A stretch of 39,483 nt of DNA from Actinacidiphila acidipaludis (lineage in GTDB: Bacteria; Actinomycetota; Actinomycetes; Streptomycetales; Streptomycetaceae): the NCBI RefSeq assembly GCF_019890725.1, contig NZ_JAINZZ010000067.1, positions 1 to 39,483 of the forward strand, read 5' to 3'. Within the stretch, counting starts at the first letter, position 1; every line of letters starts with the position of its first letter. This document shows positions 1-8,956 of the stretch, piece after piece. Under the pieces are notes generated by a model. The model saw nothing but the letters and a program-made list of their open reading frames with translations. It was not told the DNA's origin and did not search any database. The position numbers and the translations under genes are program-made.

Positions 1-3000
1 GGAAGGGCGGCGCCGCCCGCCGCGGAGCGGACCGTGCCCGTCAGTTCCCCCCGGGAGCCGGGGGCGGTCGCCGTGAAGCCGACCGGCACCGGGCGGCTCG
101 GGTACGGGGAGTCGGTGATCAGCGACAGCCAGGCCGCCTGATCGCCGGGGACCGGGAGAGCGCGCGCGTCGGCGGTCACCCGCACCCGGGCGGACCGGCC
201 GGGCGCCAGGTTCACCGTGGTCCTGCTCTCCGACAGCCAGGCGACGTCGTCACCGCCGCACTGGTCGAAGCCGGGCAGGGCGCTGAAGCCGGTGGTGCCC
301 GCGGCGGGGAGGCCGTAGACCGACCCGCCCACCAGGGACAGCCCGCAGCCGGTGCCGCGGCCGGCGCCGTAGGCGGCCACCGGGGTGTCGGGCAGGACAC
401 TCCAGACGTCGGCCACCGGGTCGTACTGGACGGCGGCGCCGGTCCGGTCGCCGCCCGCGCCGCCGGCGACCTGCAGTTCGCCGTTCGCGGAGCCGTAGGA
501 GCCGAGGTAGTCGCTGAACGGCATGTCGGCGCCGCGGGTCCAGGTTCCGGTGGCGGGGTGGTAGAGGTACGTGCTCGCCAGGACGGCCGTGTTCAGGCCC
601 TGCTGGGTGTGGCCGCCGGCGCACACGATGGCGTCGACGCCGCCGCCGCAGCCGCCGGAGTCCACCGGGACCGGGTAGTCGGCGATCTGGGTCCAGGTGT
701 CGGCGGCCGGGTCGTAGCGGTAGGCCGCCGCCGAGTCGCCGCCGCCGGCGGTCTGGCCGCCGACGACGTACAACTGCCCACCGAACACCGCGGTGTCGGC
801 GAACGCCACACCGTGCGGCAGGTCGGCGACCCGCGTCCAGGCGTCGCTGTCCGGGTGGTACGCGTACGTGGTGGACTCGAACACCCCGACGCGGCCGCCC
901 GGGTAGTCCATACCGCCGACGACGTACAGCGTGCCGTTCACGAACGCGCCCGCGGCGCCCGTCCGCAGCTGCGGCAGGTCGGCGAACTGCCGCCAGGAGC
1001 CGACCGCGGGATCGTAGACGTAGTTGTGCCTGACCAGCCCGGACTCACCGAGCATGCCGACGAACAGCGTCGACGCGCCGCCGACGGAGTAGGTCCGGCC
1101 CCGGTAGGAGGCGACGACGCTGTTGACGACCAGTTCGGGGTAGTCGGGCAGGCCCCGCCATGCGCTGCCGCCCGGCGCCGCCGTCGAGCCGGGGTTCTGG
1201 TCGCCCACGGTGACCCTGAGCGGCGCGGTCCCGGTGTTGGTGAGCGTGACGTCCGCGCTCGCCGTGCCGCCGAGGGTGCTCTTCAGCGTCACCTGACCGG
1301 GCGAGACCTTCAGCCGGCCGGCCCGCAGGACGGGGCTGTAGGCGCGCACCGCGGCGGAGGCGGTGACGGTGGTGCGGACGGCGGTGTAGCGCGGCGCCGT
1401 CGTGGTGACGGTGTTCGGCCCGGCCTTGGGGGAGTACAGCCAGTAGAAGCCGCCCGGCAGGTTCGCGTCGTCCGGGTGGGTGCTGCTGACGGTGGTGGCG
1501 TAGGCGTCGGTCACCGGCGCGGAGGTGTCGGTGACGGTGGCGCCGTCCAGCGGCTTGCGGGTGTTGGCGTCGCTGACCTCGCCCATGACCAGGCCGCCGC
1601 CGAGGGGCCGGCACTGGCCCACCGCGACGTTCGACAGCTGGACGTAGGAGTCGCCGTGGCCGGCGAAGTGGAAGCGGACCTGGACCTCGCGGTGACCGAG
1701 GGCCCGGGTGAGCGGTACCTCGACGGTGCGGGCGGCACCGGCGGCGCTGCCGTCGGCCTGGTACACCCGCTTCCAGGTCCTGCCGCCGTCGGTGGTGACC
1801 GAGGCGTCGGCCGCGGCACCCGCAGCGAGGACGGCGGCGGTGCGGAACGTGAGGTCGGCGCTGCGGCGCCCGGTCAGGTCGAACACCGGGGAGGTGAGGG
1901 TCGCGTCCTCGGCGGCGCCGAACTCGCTCTGCGGGTCGACGGTCGCGAAGCCGCCCGTGCCACCGGTCAGTTCACCCCGGTGACCGGGGTCGTCGAACCG
2001 CCAGCCCTGCCCCGGTGCGCCGGCGGAGGCGACGCTCCAGCCGTATCGGGGGGCCGTGGTCCATCCGGTGAAGTCGGCCTGCGCGGAGTACCCGTAGCCG
2101 GGCGCGGTGCACAGGGTCGTGTCCGGTGTGACGGACACGTCGCGGCGCAGCTCCTTCGTGCCGAGGGTGACGGTCGTGACGGAAGGCGCGTAGCCGGGGT
2201 ACAGCGGCGTCACGTCCAGGGTGTAGCCGGCCCGTTCGGGCAGGGACAGCGCGTAGGCGCCGGTCCGGGGGTCGGTGTGGACCGGGGTGTCCGGGTCGCC
2301 GGGGACGGTGATGCGGGCGTAGAGCGGCCAGCCGTGACCGGAGTCGGTGACCTTGCCCGAGACGGTGTGCCGCGGCGTCCTGGTCAGCGTCACGTCGGCG
2401 GTGGCGCCGCGGCCGGCCGCGACCGCGAGGCCGGTGACGGCGCCCTTGCCGTAGCCGAACACGGACACCGAGACGTCGTACGTGCCGGCCGAGACGCCGG
2501 TGCGGTACGTGCCGGTGCTGTCGGTGAGCGTGCGGAAGGTGAGCTGCCGGGCGGTGTCCGTCAGCACGACGGGGACCCCGGTCAGCGGGGCTCCGCTCGC
2601 CTTGTCGGTGACCTTGCCGGTGACCGTCCCCTGCGGGCCCATGGTGAAGGCGGCGACACCGTTGGGCGTGCCGAGGCCGGTGGGCCCGTCCCAGCCGGCG
2701 CCGGCGGTGCACAGCACGCTGCCGCAGTCGCCGTCGCTGCCCGCCGTGACGTCGTACAGGTCGCCGGCGGCGTGGACGTAGGGGTAGTCCGCCGGGTAGG
2801 TGCCGGCGGCCGGGGTGCCCGCCAGCGCGTACATCGCGGCGACGAGCGGCGAGGCCAGGCTCGTGCCGCCGCCCTGCAGCCAGCCGCCGTTCAGGGAGTT
2901 GTACATCGCCAGGCCGGTGCCGGGGTCGGCGTCCGCGGAGACGTCAGCGGTGGCCTTGTGCGCGCACGCGGTTGCCAGGGCGCTCTGGTAGACGGTGCGG

Positions 3001-3977
3001 GGTTCGAACGACGAGCAGCCGCTGCCGCCGTCGGACCAGGCGGTCTCGGTCCAGCCGCGCGAGGTTCCGGGGGCCGCGGTCAGGGTCGTGCCGCCGACGG
3101 CGAGGACGTGCGGGTTGGAGGACGGCCACTCGATCGCGTTGCCGATGTCGCCGGTGGAGGCGGTGATGACCACGCCCGGGTGGTCGTAGTCGGCGTCGTC
3201 GACCTTTCCGGCGGCCCGCGTGTCGGGGGCGCCGTAGGAGTTGGAGACGAACTTGGCGCCGAGCGTCACCGCGGTGTCGACGGCCGCTCCCAGGTCGTGC
3301 GTGCTGGCGGAGTCCGCCTCGACCAGGAGGATGTGGCAGGCGGGGCAGACCGACGAGACGGCGTCGACGTCGAGCGCGGTCTCCAGCGCCCAGTCGGGGT
3401 CGTCGGCCGGGTAGTCGGTTCCGCCGCGCTGGTCGACCTTGCGGAAGCAGCCGTTCTGCGTGGTGCAGGCGGAGAGTCCGTACTGGGCGCGGAACGTCGC
3501 GAGGTCGGCCTCCGCGGCCGCGTAGCCGTTGGCGTCCACGACCGCGACGGTCTGGCCCTGCCCGCCGGCCGGCAGGCGGTAGGCGGACCGGATGTCGGTG
3601 GGGGTCAGCGCGGCGCTCGGGGGCCCGTCCTGGGCGGCCAGGCGTCGTCCGGCCGAGGCGCGCACCCAGGTGAAGCAGCTCGCCGTGCCCTGCTTCGGGG
3701 TCGCGGTGAAGCAGCCGGCGGGCTTGTCGTCGGGATCATGCGGGGCGGGCTTTGCCGGTGCCGGTGCCGGTGCCGGTGCCGGTGCCGGTGCGGCGGGCGC
3801 CGGTGCGGCGGGCGCGGCGGCGGGGATCGGCCGGGCGGCGGGAGCGGTGTGCGCGGCCGTCTTCGGGTGCGCGGCCGCCGGCGCGGCGGCCGTGGCCGAC
3901 TGGGCTGCGGCGAAGGCCGCCAGACAGATCGACAGGAGCAGGGTCACAAGGGCGCGCAGGCGCCCGCGTCTCATCAT
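1..3977 (-). CDS. Secreted S53 (sedolisin) protease with Kelch repeats, 3' end outside window
   Basis: Acid-type serine-carboxyl peptidase, probably exported by Sec. The ATG at 3977 opens a signal peptide (MMRRGRLR, hydrophobic core, Ala-rich cleavage region, about residues 1-28), then an Ala/Pro linker, then the catalytic domain from about residue 95 (ALTPTDIRSAYRL). The family triad is visible: Glu199 and Asp203 in ALETALDVDAV, and Ser373 in GGGTSLASP. After the protease come two carboxypeptidase-regulatory-like beta domains, a jelly-roll-like segment, a further beta domain, and five or six Kelch blades (LYVVGGM, LYVVGGQ and similar). At least 1325 residues are encoded and the frame is still open at base 1. 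GAGGAT lies upstream of the start. Oddity: there is no room for the ~150-residue pro-kumamolisin activation domain normal in S53 enzymes. The family call is firm; the substrate is unknown. Confidence 0.9.
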   Translation of the reverse strand, partial: MMRRGRLRALVTLLLSICLAAFAAAQSATAAAPAAAHPKTAAHTAPAARPIPAAAPAAPAPAAPAPAPAPAPAPAKPAPHDPDDKPAGCFTATPKQGTASCFTWVRASAGRRLAAQDGPPSAALTPTDIRSAYRLPAGGQGQTVAVVDANGYAAAEADLATFRAQYGLSACTTQNGCFRKVDQRGGTDYPADDPDWALETALDVDAVSSVCPACHILLVEADSASTHDLGAAVDTAVTLGAKFVSNSYGAPDTRAAGKVDDADYDHPGVVITASTGDIGNAIEWPSSNPHVLAVGGTTLTAAPGTSRGWTETAWSDGGSGCSSFEPRTVYQSALATACAHKATADVSADADPGTGLAMYNSLNGGWLQGGGTSLASPLVAAMYALAGTPAAGTYPADYPYVHAAGDLYDVTAGSDGDCGSVLCTAGAGWDGPTGLGTPNGVAAFTMGPQGTVTGKVTDKASGAPLTGVPVVLTDTARQLTFRTLTDSTGTYRTGVSAGTYDVSVSVFGYGKGAVTGLAVAAGRGATADVTLTRTPRHTVSGKVTDSGHGWPLYARITVPGDPDTPVHTDPRTGAYALSLPERAGYTLDVTPLYPGYAPSVTTVTLGTKELRRDVSVTPDTTLCTAPGYGYSAQADFTGWTTAPRYGWSVASAGAPGQGWRFDDPGHRGELTGGTGGFATVDPQSEFGAAEDATLTSPVFDLTGRRSADLTFRTAAVLAAGAAADASVTTDGGRTWKRVYQADGSAAGAARTVEVPLTRALGHREVQVRFHFAGHGDSYVQLSNVAVGQCRPLGGGLVMGEVSDANTRKPLDGATVTDTSAPVTDAYATTVSSTHPDDANLPGGFYWLYSPKAGPNTVTTTAPRYTAVRTTVTASAAVRAYSPVLRAGRLKVSPGQVTLKSTLGGTASADVTLTNTGTAPLRVTVGDQNPGSTAAPGGSAWRGLPDYPELVVNSVVASYRGRTYSVGGASTLFVGMLGESGLVRHNYVYDPAVGSWRQFADLPQLRTGAAGAFVNGTLYVVGGMDYPGGRVGVFESTTYAYHPDSDAWTRVADLPHGVAFADTAVFGGQLYVVGGQTAGGGDSAAAYRYDPAADTWTQIADYPVPVDSGGCGGGVDAIVCAGGHTQQGLNTAVLASTYLYHPATGTWTRGADMPFSDYLGSYGSANGELQVAGGAGGDRTGAAVQYDPVADVWSVLPDTPVAAYGAGRGTGCGLSLVGGSVYGLPAAGTTGFSALPGFDQCGGDDVAWLSESRTTVNLAPGRSARVRVTADARALPVPGDQAAWLSLITDSPYPSRPVPVGFTATAPGSRGELTGTVRSAAGGAAL
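3754..3789. repeat. (GCCGGT)6 hexanucleotide tandem repeat inside the S53 gene
   Basis: Six exact head-to-tail copies of GCCGGT, followed by degenerate copies to about 3815. On the coding (minus) strand they specify an alternating Ala-Pro linker between signal peptide and catalytic domain. The unit is a multiple of three, so copy-number changes would lengthen or shorten the linker without breaking the frame. Confidence 0.9.
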
Positions 3978-4125
3978 GAACGGGCCAATCCTCGGTAGCG
4001 GGGCGGGGCGCGGCGGGACCAGGGGGAACCGGCGTCGGATGAGTATGGAGCGGGTGAACACGCCGCAACCATTGGGCAACTGACCTAATGAATGGCGTCG
4101 CACCGCCCGGCGCGGGCAACGGGAG

Positions 4126-4154
4126 GAGCCCCCGACCGGGACGGTCGGGGGCTC
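4126..4154 (-). terminator. Hairpin terminator of the peptide-importer operon
   Basis: A perfect 12-bp inverted repeat (GAGCCCCCGACC / GGTCGGGGGCTC) with a 5-base loop. It lies about 90 bases beyond the stop codon of the ROK kinase, the last gene of the leftward operon. There is no T-run, as is usual in high-GC actinomycetes. The rest of 3978-4246 should also carry the promoter of the S53 protease, but I could not pick a convincing one. Confidence 0.7.
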
Positions 4155-4246
4155 GTGAGGCCCGCTGTGCGGGGCGCGAGGGGGTGACGCCCCGGCCGGC
4201 CAGGTCGATCCGTGACCGGCGGGGGCGCCGTTCGGGGAGGCCGCCG

Positions 4247-5212
4247 TCAGGAGGCGGCGGCGGTGAGCGCGCCGCGGGCGCGGGAGGCGGCGCCGACGGC
4301 CACCGCGTCGCTGCCCAGCAGCGACGGCACGAGCCGGATCGGCCGGCCGCTCACCGGCGGTTCCGCGGCCAGGGCCGCCTGGACGGCGGGCTCCAGCAGC
4401 GGCCAGGCGCGGCTGACCCCGCCGCCGATGACGACGGTGGTGACGTCGACCAGGCCCGCGGTGATGAGCAGCGCACGGGCGATCCCGGCGCCGGCCGCGG
4501 TGAGGACGGCGAGCGCGTCGGCGTCGCCCTCCCCGGCGGCCAGCGCGACGCCCCGGGCGTCGGTGTCCCGGCCGGTGCGCTCGGCGTACCGGGCCGCGAG
4601 TGAGCGGCCCGCGGCGAGGGTCTCCAGGTGGCCGCGGCCCCCGCAGGAGCAGGGCAGGTCGCCGAAGCCGGGGATGTGGCCGATCTCGCCTGCGGCGCCG
4701 TGCGGCCCGTCGAGGAGTGCCCCGTTCATCCACAGTGCGCCGCCTACCCCGGTGCCCAGCGTCATGCCGAGCACGTACCGCTCGCCGGCGACGGCGCCCT
4801 TGGCGACCTCGCCGCGCAGGAAGGCGTTCACGTCGTTGTCCAGGAACGCCGGCACGCCCAGCGCGGCCTCGAGCGCGGCGGTTACGCCGAATCCGGCCCA
4901 GCCGGTGAACGAGTCGCTGGCCACCAGGATCCGGCCGGTGTCGGCGTCGACCACTCCGGCCGCGCCGACTCCCACACCCGCCAGGCGGGCCGGACTGCGG
5001 CCCAGCAGCAGCCGCAGCCCGTCGAGCACGGTGTCTATCATCGCCCGGCCGCCCTCCGCGGCGGGCGTGGGCAGTTCGACGCGGTCCAGGACGTCCAGAC
5101 CGGTGGAGCAGAGCACGACCTGGGTGGTGGTGCCGCCGATGTCCACGCCCGCCAGGACCGCCGGTCCCGAGGAGGCGGGCGCGGAACCGGACGGTTCGAG
5201 GGTCCAGGTCAC
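4247..5212 (-). CDS. ROK-family sugar kinase (last gene of the peptide-importer operon)
   Basis: ATP-dependent cytoplasmic sugar kinase of the ROK family, 321 residues (usual size about 300). Seen: phosphate-binding DIGGT (residues 24-28), catalytic LDNDVN with Asp127, and the zinc region GEIGH (His179) followed by CSCGGRGHLE (Cys188, Cys190, His195). The third canonical Cys of that motif is His here. The start is GTG at 5212, overlapping the stop of the upstream ATPase gene as GTGA, so translation is probably coupled. A sugar kinase inside an oligopeptide-importer operon suggests the transported compound has, or releases, a sugar. Glucose, N-acetylglucosamine and N-acetylmannosamine are all possible; sequence alone does not decide. 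No DNA-binding domain is present, so it is an enzyme and not a repressor. Confidence 0.88.
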   Translation of the reverse strand: MTWTLEPSGSAPASSGPAVLAGVDIGGTTTQVVLCSTGLDVLDRVELPTPAAEGGRAMIDTVLDGLRLLLGRSPARLAGVGVGAAGVVDADTGRILVASDSFTGWAGFGVTAALEAALGVPAFLDNDVNAFLRGEVAKGAVAGERYVLGMTLGTGVGGALWMNGALLDGPHGAAGEIGHIPGFGDLPCSCGGRGHLETLAAGRSLAARYAERTGRDTDARGVALAAGEGDADALAVLTAAGAGIARALLITAGLVDVTTVVIGGGVSRAWPLLEPAVQAALAAEPPVSGRPIRLVPSLLGSDAVAVGAASRARGALTAAAS

Positions 5213-7083
5213 GCCGTCGCCCCCGCTCCGCCCGCGGCGGCCCCCGCGGTCGCGGCGAGTCTGGCCGCCCGCCGCCGGCGCTGGAGCACCGGGTCGGGGA
5301 CGGGCACCGCCGCCAGCAGGCGCCGGGTGTAGTCGGTGCCGGGGTGCAGGAGGGTGTCCATGGTGCCCCCCTGCTCCTCGATCCGGCCCGAGCGCATGAC
5401 GACGACGCGTTCGGCGAAGTGCTGCACGACCGCGAGGTCGTGGGACACGAACAGGCAGGCGAAGCCGAGCTCATCCTGCAGTTCGGTGATCACCTCCAGC
5501 ACCGCCTCCTGCACGCTGACGTCGAGCGCGCTCGTCGGCTCGTCGGCCACGAGCAGCTTCGGCTCCAGAGCCAGGGCACGCGCGAGGCTGACCCGCTGCC
5601 GCTGGCCGCCGGACAGCTCCCTCGGGGCCCGCTGCGCGAACGACCGCGGCAGCCGCACCCGTTCCAGGAGTGCGCCGACCTGCTCCTGGCGCTCCTTCGC
5701 GGACATGCCGCGCCGGTGCACCCGCAGCGGCTCGGCGATGCACTCCAGCACCGTCATCCGCGCGTCGAGCGAGGCGACCGGGTCCTGCAGGACGACGCCG
5801 ATGCCCGAGCGCAGTTCGCGCCGGGCCCGGGCGCGGGTGCGGCGCAGGTCGGAGCCGAAGAGCGTGACCGTGCCGGAGGTGGGACGGATCAGGCCCAGCG
5901 CGACACGTGCCGCGGTGGACTTGCCCGAACCCGACTCACCCACCAGCCCGACGGTCTCGCCGGGCCGGACGTTCAGGGACACGCCGTCCAGGGCGCGCAC
6001 CGCGCCGATGCGGCGGCCGTAGACGACCGTCACGTCCCGCAGGTCGACCACGGGCTCGTGGCCGGCCGCGGACCCCTGGGCGGTGTCGGTGTTCGCCTTC
6101 CTGGCGCGGGCGGCGTAGCGCGGCAGCGGGACCTCGGGGGCCGGCGTGGCGGACTCCGCACCGGCCTCGGTTCCGGTCCGCGGCCCGTCCTGTGATCCGG
6201 CTTCCGGCCGGTCCTGGGATCCGGCTGCGGCGCCGTCCTTTGCAGCGGCCGGGACCGCGGCCGGCGCCACGGCCAGCCGCGGCACCGCGGCCAGCAGCCG
6301 CTTGGTGTACTCGTGTTCGGGGCGCAGCAGGACGTCCTCGACGGGTCCGGTCTCCACGATCCGGCCCTGCAGCATCACCGCGACACGGTCGGCGAAGTCG
6401 GCGACCACGCCCATGTTGTGGGTGACCAGCAGGACGCCGGTGCCCGACTCGACGGCCAGCCGGCGCAGCAGGTCCAGGATCTCGGCCTGCACCGTGACGT
6501 CCAGCGCGGTGGTCGGCTCGTCGGCGATGAGCAGGCCCGGGTCGTTGGCGATGGCCATCGCGATGACGACGCGCTGGCGCTGGCCGCCGGAGAGCTCGAA
6601 CGGGAAGGCGCGGGCCCGCCGTTCGGGGTCCGGGATACCCACGCGGCGCAGCAGGTCGACGGCGAGCGCGTCGGCCTCCTTGGCGGCGATCCGGCGGTGG
6701 TTGCGCACCACCTCGGCGATCTGCGCGCCGATGCGGGTCAGCGGGTCCAGCGCGGTCGCCGGCTCCTGGAAGACCATCGAGACGGTACGGCCGCGCAGCG
6801 ACGCCAGGTCCCGCTCGGCGGCGCCGACCACGTCGGTGGAGCCGAGCAGGGCACGGCCGGTGGCGCGGGCGTTGTCCGGCAGCAGCCCGATCGACGCCAG
6901 CGCGACGGTGGACTTGCCGGAACCCGACTCGCCGACGAGGGCGAGCGTCTCGCCCGGCCGGACGTGCAGGGACACTCCCCGGACGGCCGGCACGTCGCCG
7001 GTCTCCGAGGAGAACGTCACCCCGAGGTCCTCCAGCCGCAGAATGGGCTCGCCGGCGGTGGTGGTGCGGTCGGTGGCGGTCAT
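5209..7083 (-). CDS. Fused double ATPase of an oligopeptide ABC importer (DppD-DppF type)
   Basis: Energy-coupling subunit of a peptide/nickel-type ABC importer, 624 residues with two complete nucleotide-binding domains in one chain. The first has Walker A GESGSGKST (51-59), signature LSGGQRQR and Walker B ADEPTTALD. The second repeats GESGSGKST (near 380), LSGGQRQR and ADEPTSALD. The oligopeptide-ATPase C-terminal extension follows each domain (EHEYTKRLLAAVP; DYTRRLLAAVP). Between them is a disordered-looking linker of roughly 70 residues rich in Ala, Gly, Gln and Asp with a repeated GSQD. In most peptide importers these domains are separate proteins. The ATG at 7083 overlaps the stop of the preceding permease as ATGA. 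It presumably serves the two permeases just upstream. Confidence 0.93.
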   Translation of the reverse strand: MTATDRTTTAGEPILRLEDLGVTFSSETGDVPAVRGVSLHVRPGETLALVGESGSGKSTVALASIGLLPDNARATGRALLGSTDVVGAAERDLASLRGRTVSMVFQEPATALDPLTRIGAQIAEVVRNHRRIAAKEADALAVDLLRRVGIPDPERRARAFPFELSGGQRQRVVIAMAIANDPGLLIADEPTTALDVTVQAEILDLLRRLAVESGTGVLLVTHNMGVVADFADRVAVMLQGRIVETGPVEDVLLRPEHEYTKRLLAAVPRLAVAPAAVPAAAKDGAAAGSQDRPEAGSQDGPRTGTEAGAESATPAPEVPLPRYAARARKANTDTAQGSAAGHEPVVDLRDVTVVYGRRIGAVRALDGVSLNVRPGETVGLVGESGSGKSTAARVALGLIRPTSGTVTLFGSDLRRTRARARRELRSGIGVVLQDPVASLDARMTVLECIAEPLRVHRRGMSAKERQEQVGALLERVRLPRSFAQRAPRELSGGQRQRVSLARALALEPKLLVADEPTSALDVSVQEAVLEVITELQDELGFACLFVSHDLAVVQHFAERVVVMRSGRIEEQGGTMDTLLHPGTDYTRRLLAAVPVPDPVLQRRRRAARLAATAGAAAGGAGATA

Positions 7084-8000
7084 CCGCGTCCCCTCACGTC
7101 GAATGCGTCACGGAGTCCGTCGCCGATGGCGTTGAACGCGCAGACGACGAGGATGACGGCGAGGCCGGGCGGCACGATGAGCCACCAGCGACCGGAGTAG
7201 GTGGCGCTGAGGCCGGCCGAGAGCATGCCGCCCCAGTCGGTCTTGGGCGGCTGGAGACCGAGCCCGAGGTAGGAGACGTAGGCGACGAGCAGGATGGCGT
7301 CGGCCACCTGGAAGGTCGCCGCGACCACCACCGTGGACACCGAGTTGGGCAGGATGTGCCGGCCGATCGCCCGGGTGTGGCTGCCGCCGATGGCCCGCAG
7401 GGTGTGCACGTAGTCGCGGTTCTTCAGCGTCAGCGTCTCGGCCCGCACCAGCCGGGAGGGCACCAGCCACGACACCAGGCCGAGGATGAGGATCAGGCCC
7501 CACACCCCGGGCGTGGCGATGGCCGAGATGACCAGCAGGATGAACAGCGCGGGGATCGCGATGCCGGCGTCGACGACGCGCATCATGACCGCGTCGACCC
7601 ACCCGCCGGCGTAACCGGCCGCGGCGCCCCACAGGGTGCCGATCACGGTCGCCAGCACACCGGCGGCCAGGCCCACGACCAGGGAGACCTTCCCGCCGTA
7701 CATCAGCCGGCCGAGCTCGTCGTGGCCGACCGCGTCGGTACCGAGCAGGTGGGAGCCGCTCGGGCCCAGATTCGCGCTGGTCAGCGCGGTGTGCGTCTGG
7801 TCGGTGGAGTACAGCAGCGGCCCGGCGAAGCAGAACAGGAAGAACAGCACGACCACGGCGAGCCCGATGACCGCGAGCCGGTTGCGGCTGAACCGCCGCA
7901 CCGCCAGACGCAGCCCGGACACTCCCGCCCCGTCGGCCTCCGCCCCCGCCGACGGCCCTGTGCCGCCGGGCAACTGGCCGGACTGGACTACGGCGCTCAT
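7080..8000 (-). CDS. Oligopeptide ABC importer permease (DppC type)
   Basis: Second inner-membrane channel subunit, 306 residues. It has an N-terminal cytoplasmic stretch with FSRNRLAVIGL, a first membrane span (about 40-62), the extracytoplasmic loop with HLLGTDAVGHDELGR typical of DppC/OppC proteins, then about five more spans. The EAA loop that contacts the ATPase is recognisable in the region of YVHTLRAIGGS and HILPNS. The start is ATG at 8000, overlapping the preceding stop as ATGA; open frame continues upstream but out of step with the operon. It pairs with the permease encoded just upstream. Confidence 0.93.
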   Translation of the reverse strand: MSAVVQSGQLPGGTGPSAGAEADGAGVSGLRLAVRRFSRNRLAVIGLAVVVLFFLFCFAGPLLYSTDQTHTALTSANLGPSGSHLLGTDAVGHDELGRLMYGGKVSLVVGLAAGVLATVIGTLWGAAAGYAGGWVDAVMMRVVDAGIAIPALFILLVISAIATPGVWGLILILGLVSWLVPSRLVRAETLTLKNRDYVHTLRAIGGSHTRAIGRHILPNSVSTVVVAATFQVADAILLVAYVSYLGLGLQPPKTDWGGMLSAGLSATYSGRWWLIVPPGLAVILVVCAFNAIGDGLRDAFDVRGRG

Positions 8001-8956
8001 GCGCGGCCCTCCTTCACTCGGGGGTCGATGAACCGCTGGACGACGTCCGCGGCGAGCGTGCCGACCACGGTGGCGACCGAGATCACCAGCACGCAGCCGA
8101 GCAGCACCGGGTAGTCCGAGGACTGCGCGGCGGTCCAGAACAGCAGCCCCATGCCGGGGTAGTTGAACAGCTGCTCCACCACCAGCGCGCCGCCGAACAG
8201 CACCGGCACGTAGTAGCCGAGCATCGCCACGACGGGGGTCAGGGAGTTGCGGAAGACGTGCCGGCGCAGGATCGCGCCGCGCCGCGAACCACCGGCGCGG
8301 GCGGTCCTGACGTAGTCCTCGGACAGGTTCTCCAGCGTCGCACCGCGCATGTACCGGCTGAATACGGCGACCACGGACGCGGCGCCCGCGGCGACCGGCA
8401 GCACCAGCCCGGCGGGGTCGGCGAAGACCTGGGCGAGGGTGTCGCCCTGCGGCGCCTGCGCCGGGAACCACGGCAGGATGTGGCTGAAGACCAGCACCAG
8501 CATCAGGCCGAGGAAGTACACCGGGGTGGAGTACGCGACGAAGCTCAGCGTGGTGATGACGTAGTCGACCGGCTTGTTGCGCCGGACGGCCTGCCACATC
8601 CCCAGCGGGATCGCGAGCAGCAGGCCGACCCCGGCCGACAGCACGGTGAGCACCAGCGTCTTCGGCAGCCGCTCCTGGATGAGCTGCGCGACCGGCTCGT
8701 TGAGCGTGTAGGAGGTCCCGAGGTCGCCGTGCAGCAGCCGCCCGAGGTAGGCGAAGTACTGCACGGGCAGCGACTGGTCGAGACTCTGCTCGTGGTTGAA
8801 CTGCGCGATCTGCTGCGCGGTGGCCTGGGGCCCGAGGATCCCGCGAGCGGGACCCCCGGGCAGCGCGTGCAGCAGGCAGAAGGTGGCCACGGTGACGATG
8901 AGGATCACCGCGGCCGCCTGCAGCACGCGCCGGGTCAGGTAGAGAAACGTGCTCAC
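7997..8956 (-). CDS. Oligopeptide ABC importer permease (DppB type)
   Basis: First channel subunit, 319 residues. The N-terminus STFLYLTRRVLQ followed by a hydrophobic span and LLHALPGGP is typical of DppB/OppB proteins. The extracytoplasmic region contains LDQSLPVQYFAYLGRLLHGDLGTSY, a hallmark segment (quoted here in part: HGDLGTSY). The EAA loop lies around DYVRTARAGGS and HVFRNSLTP. The GTG at 8956 is chosen because it overlaps the stop of the binding-protein gene as GTGA. Upstream in-frame codons would run inside that gene without reason. Six membrane spans are expected. Confidence 0.92.
   Translation of the reverse strand: MSTFLYLTRRVLQAAAVILIVTVATFCLLHALPGGPARGILGPQATAQQIAQFNHEQSLDQSLPVQYFAYLGRLLHGDLGTSYTLNEPVAQLIQERLPKTLVLTVLSAGVGLLLAIPLGMWQAVRRNKPVDYVITTLSFVAYSTPVYFLGLMLVLVFSHILPWFPAQAPQGDTLAQVFADPAGLVLPVAAGAASVVAVFSRYMRGATLENLSEDYVRTARAGGSRRGAILRRHVFRNSLTPVVAMLGYYVPVLFGGALVVEQLFNYPGMGLLFWTAAQSSDYPVLLGCVLVISVATVVGTLAADVVQRFIDPRVKEGRA

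Noticed and set aside
558..3998. Very long open frame on the plus strand opposite the S53 protease gene.
   Set aside because: It is rich in Val, Gly, Arg and Ala with no recognisable domain, while the minus strand encodes a clear protease. High third-position GC commonly creates such antisense frames.
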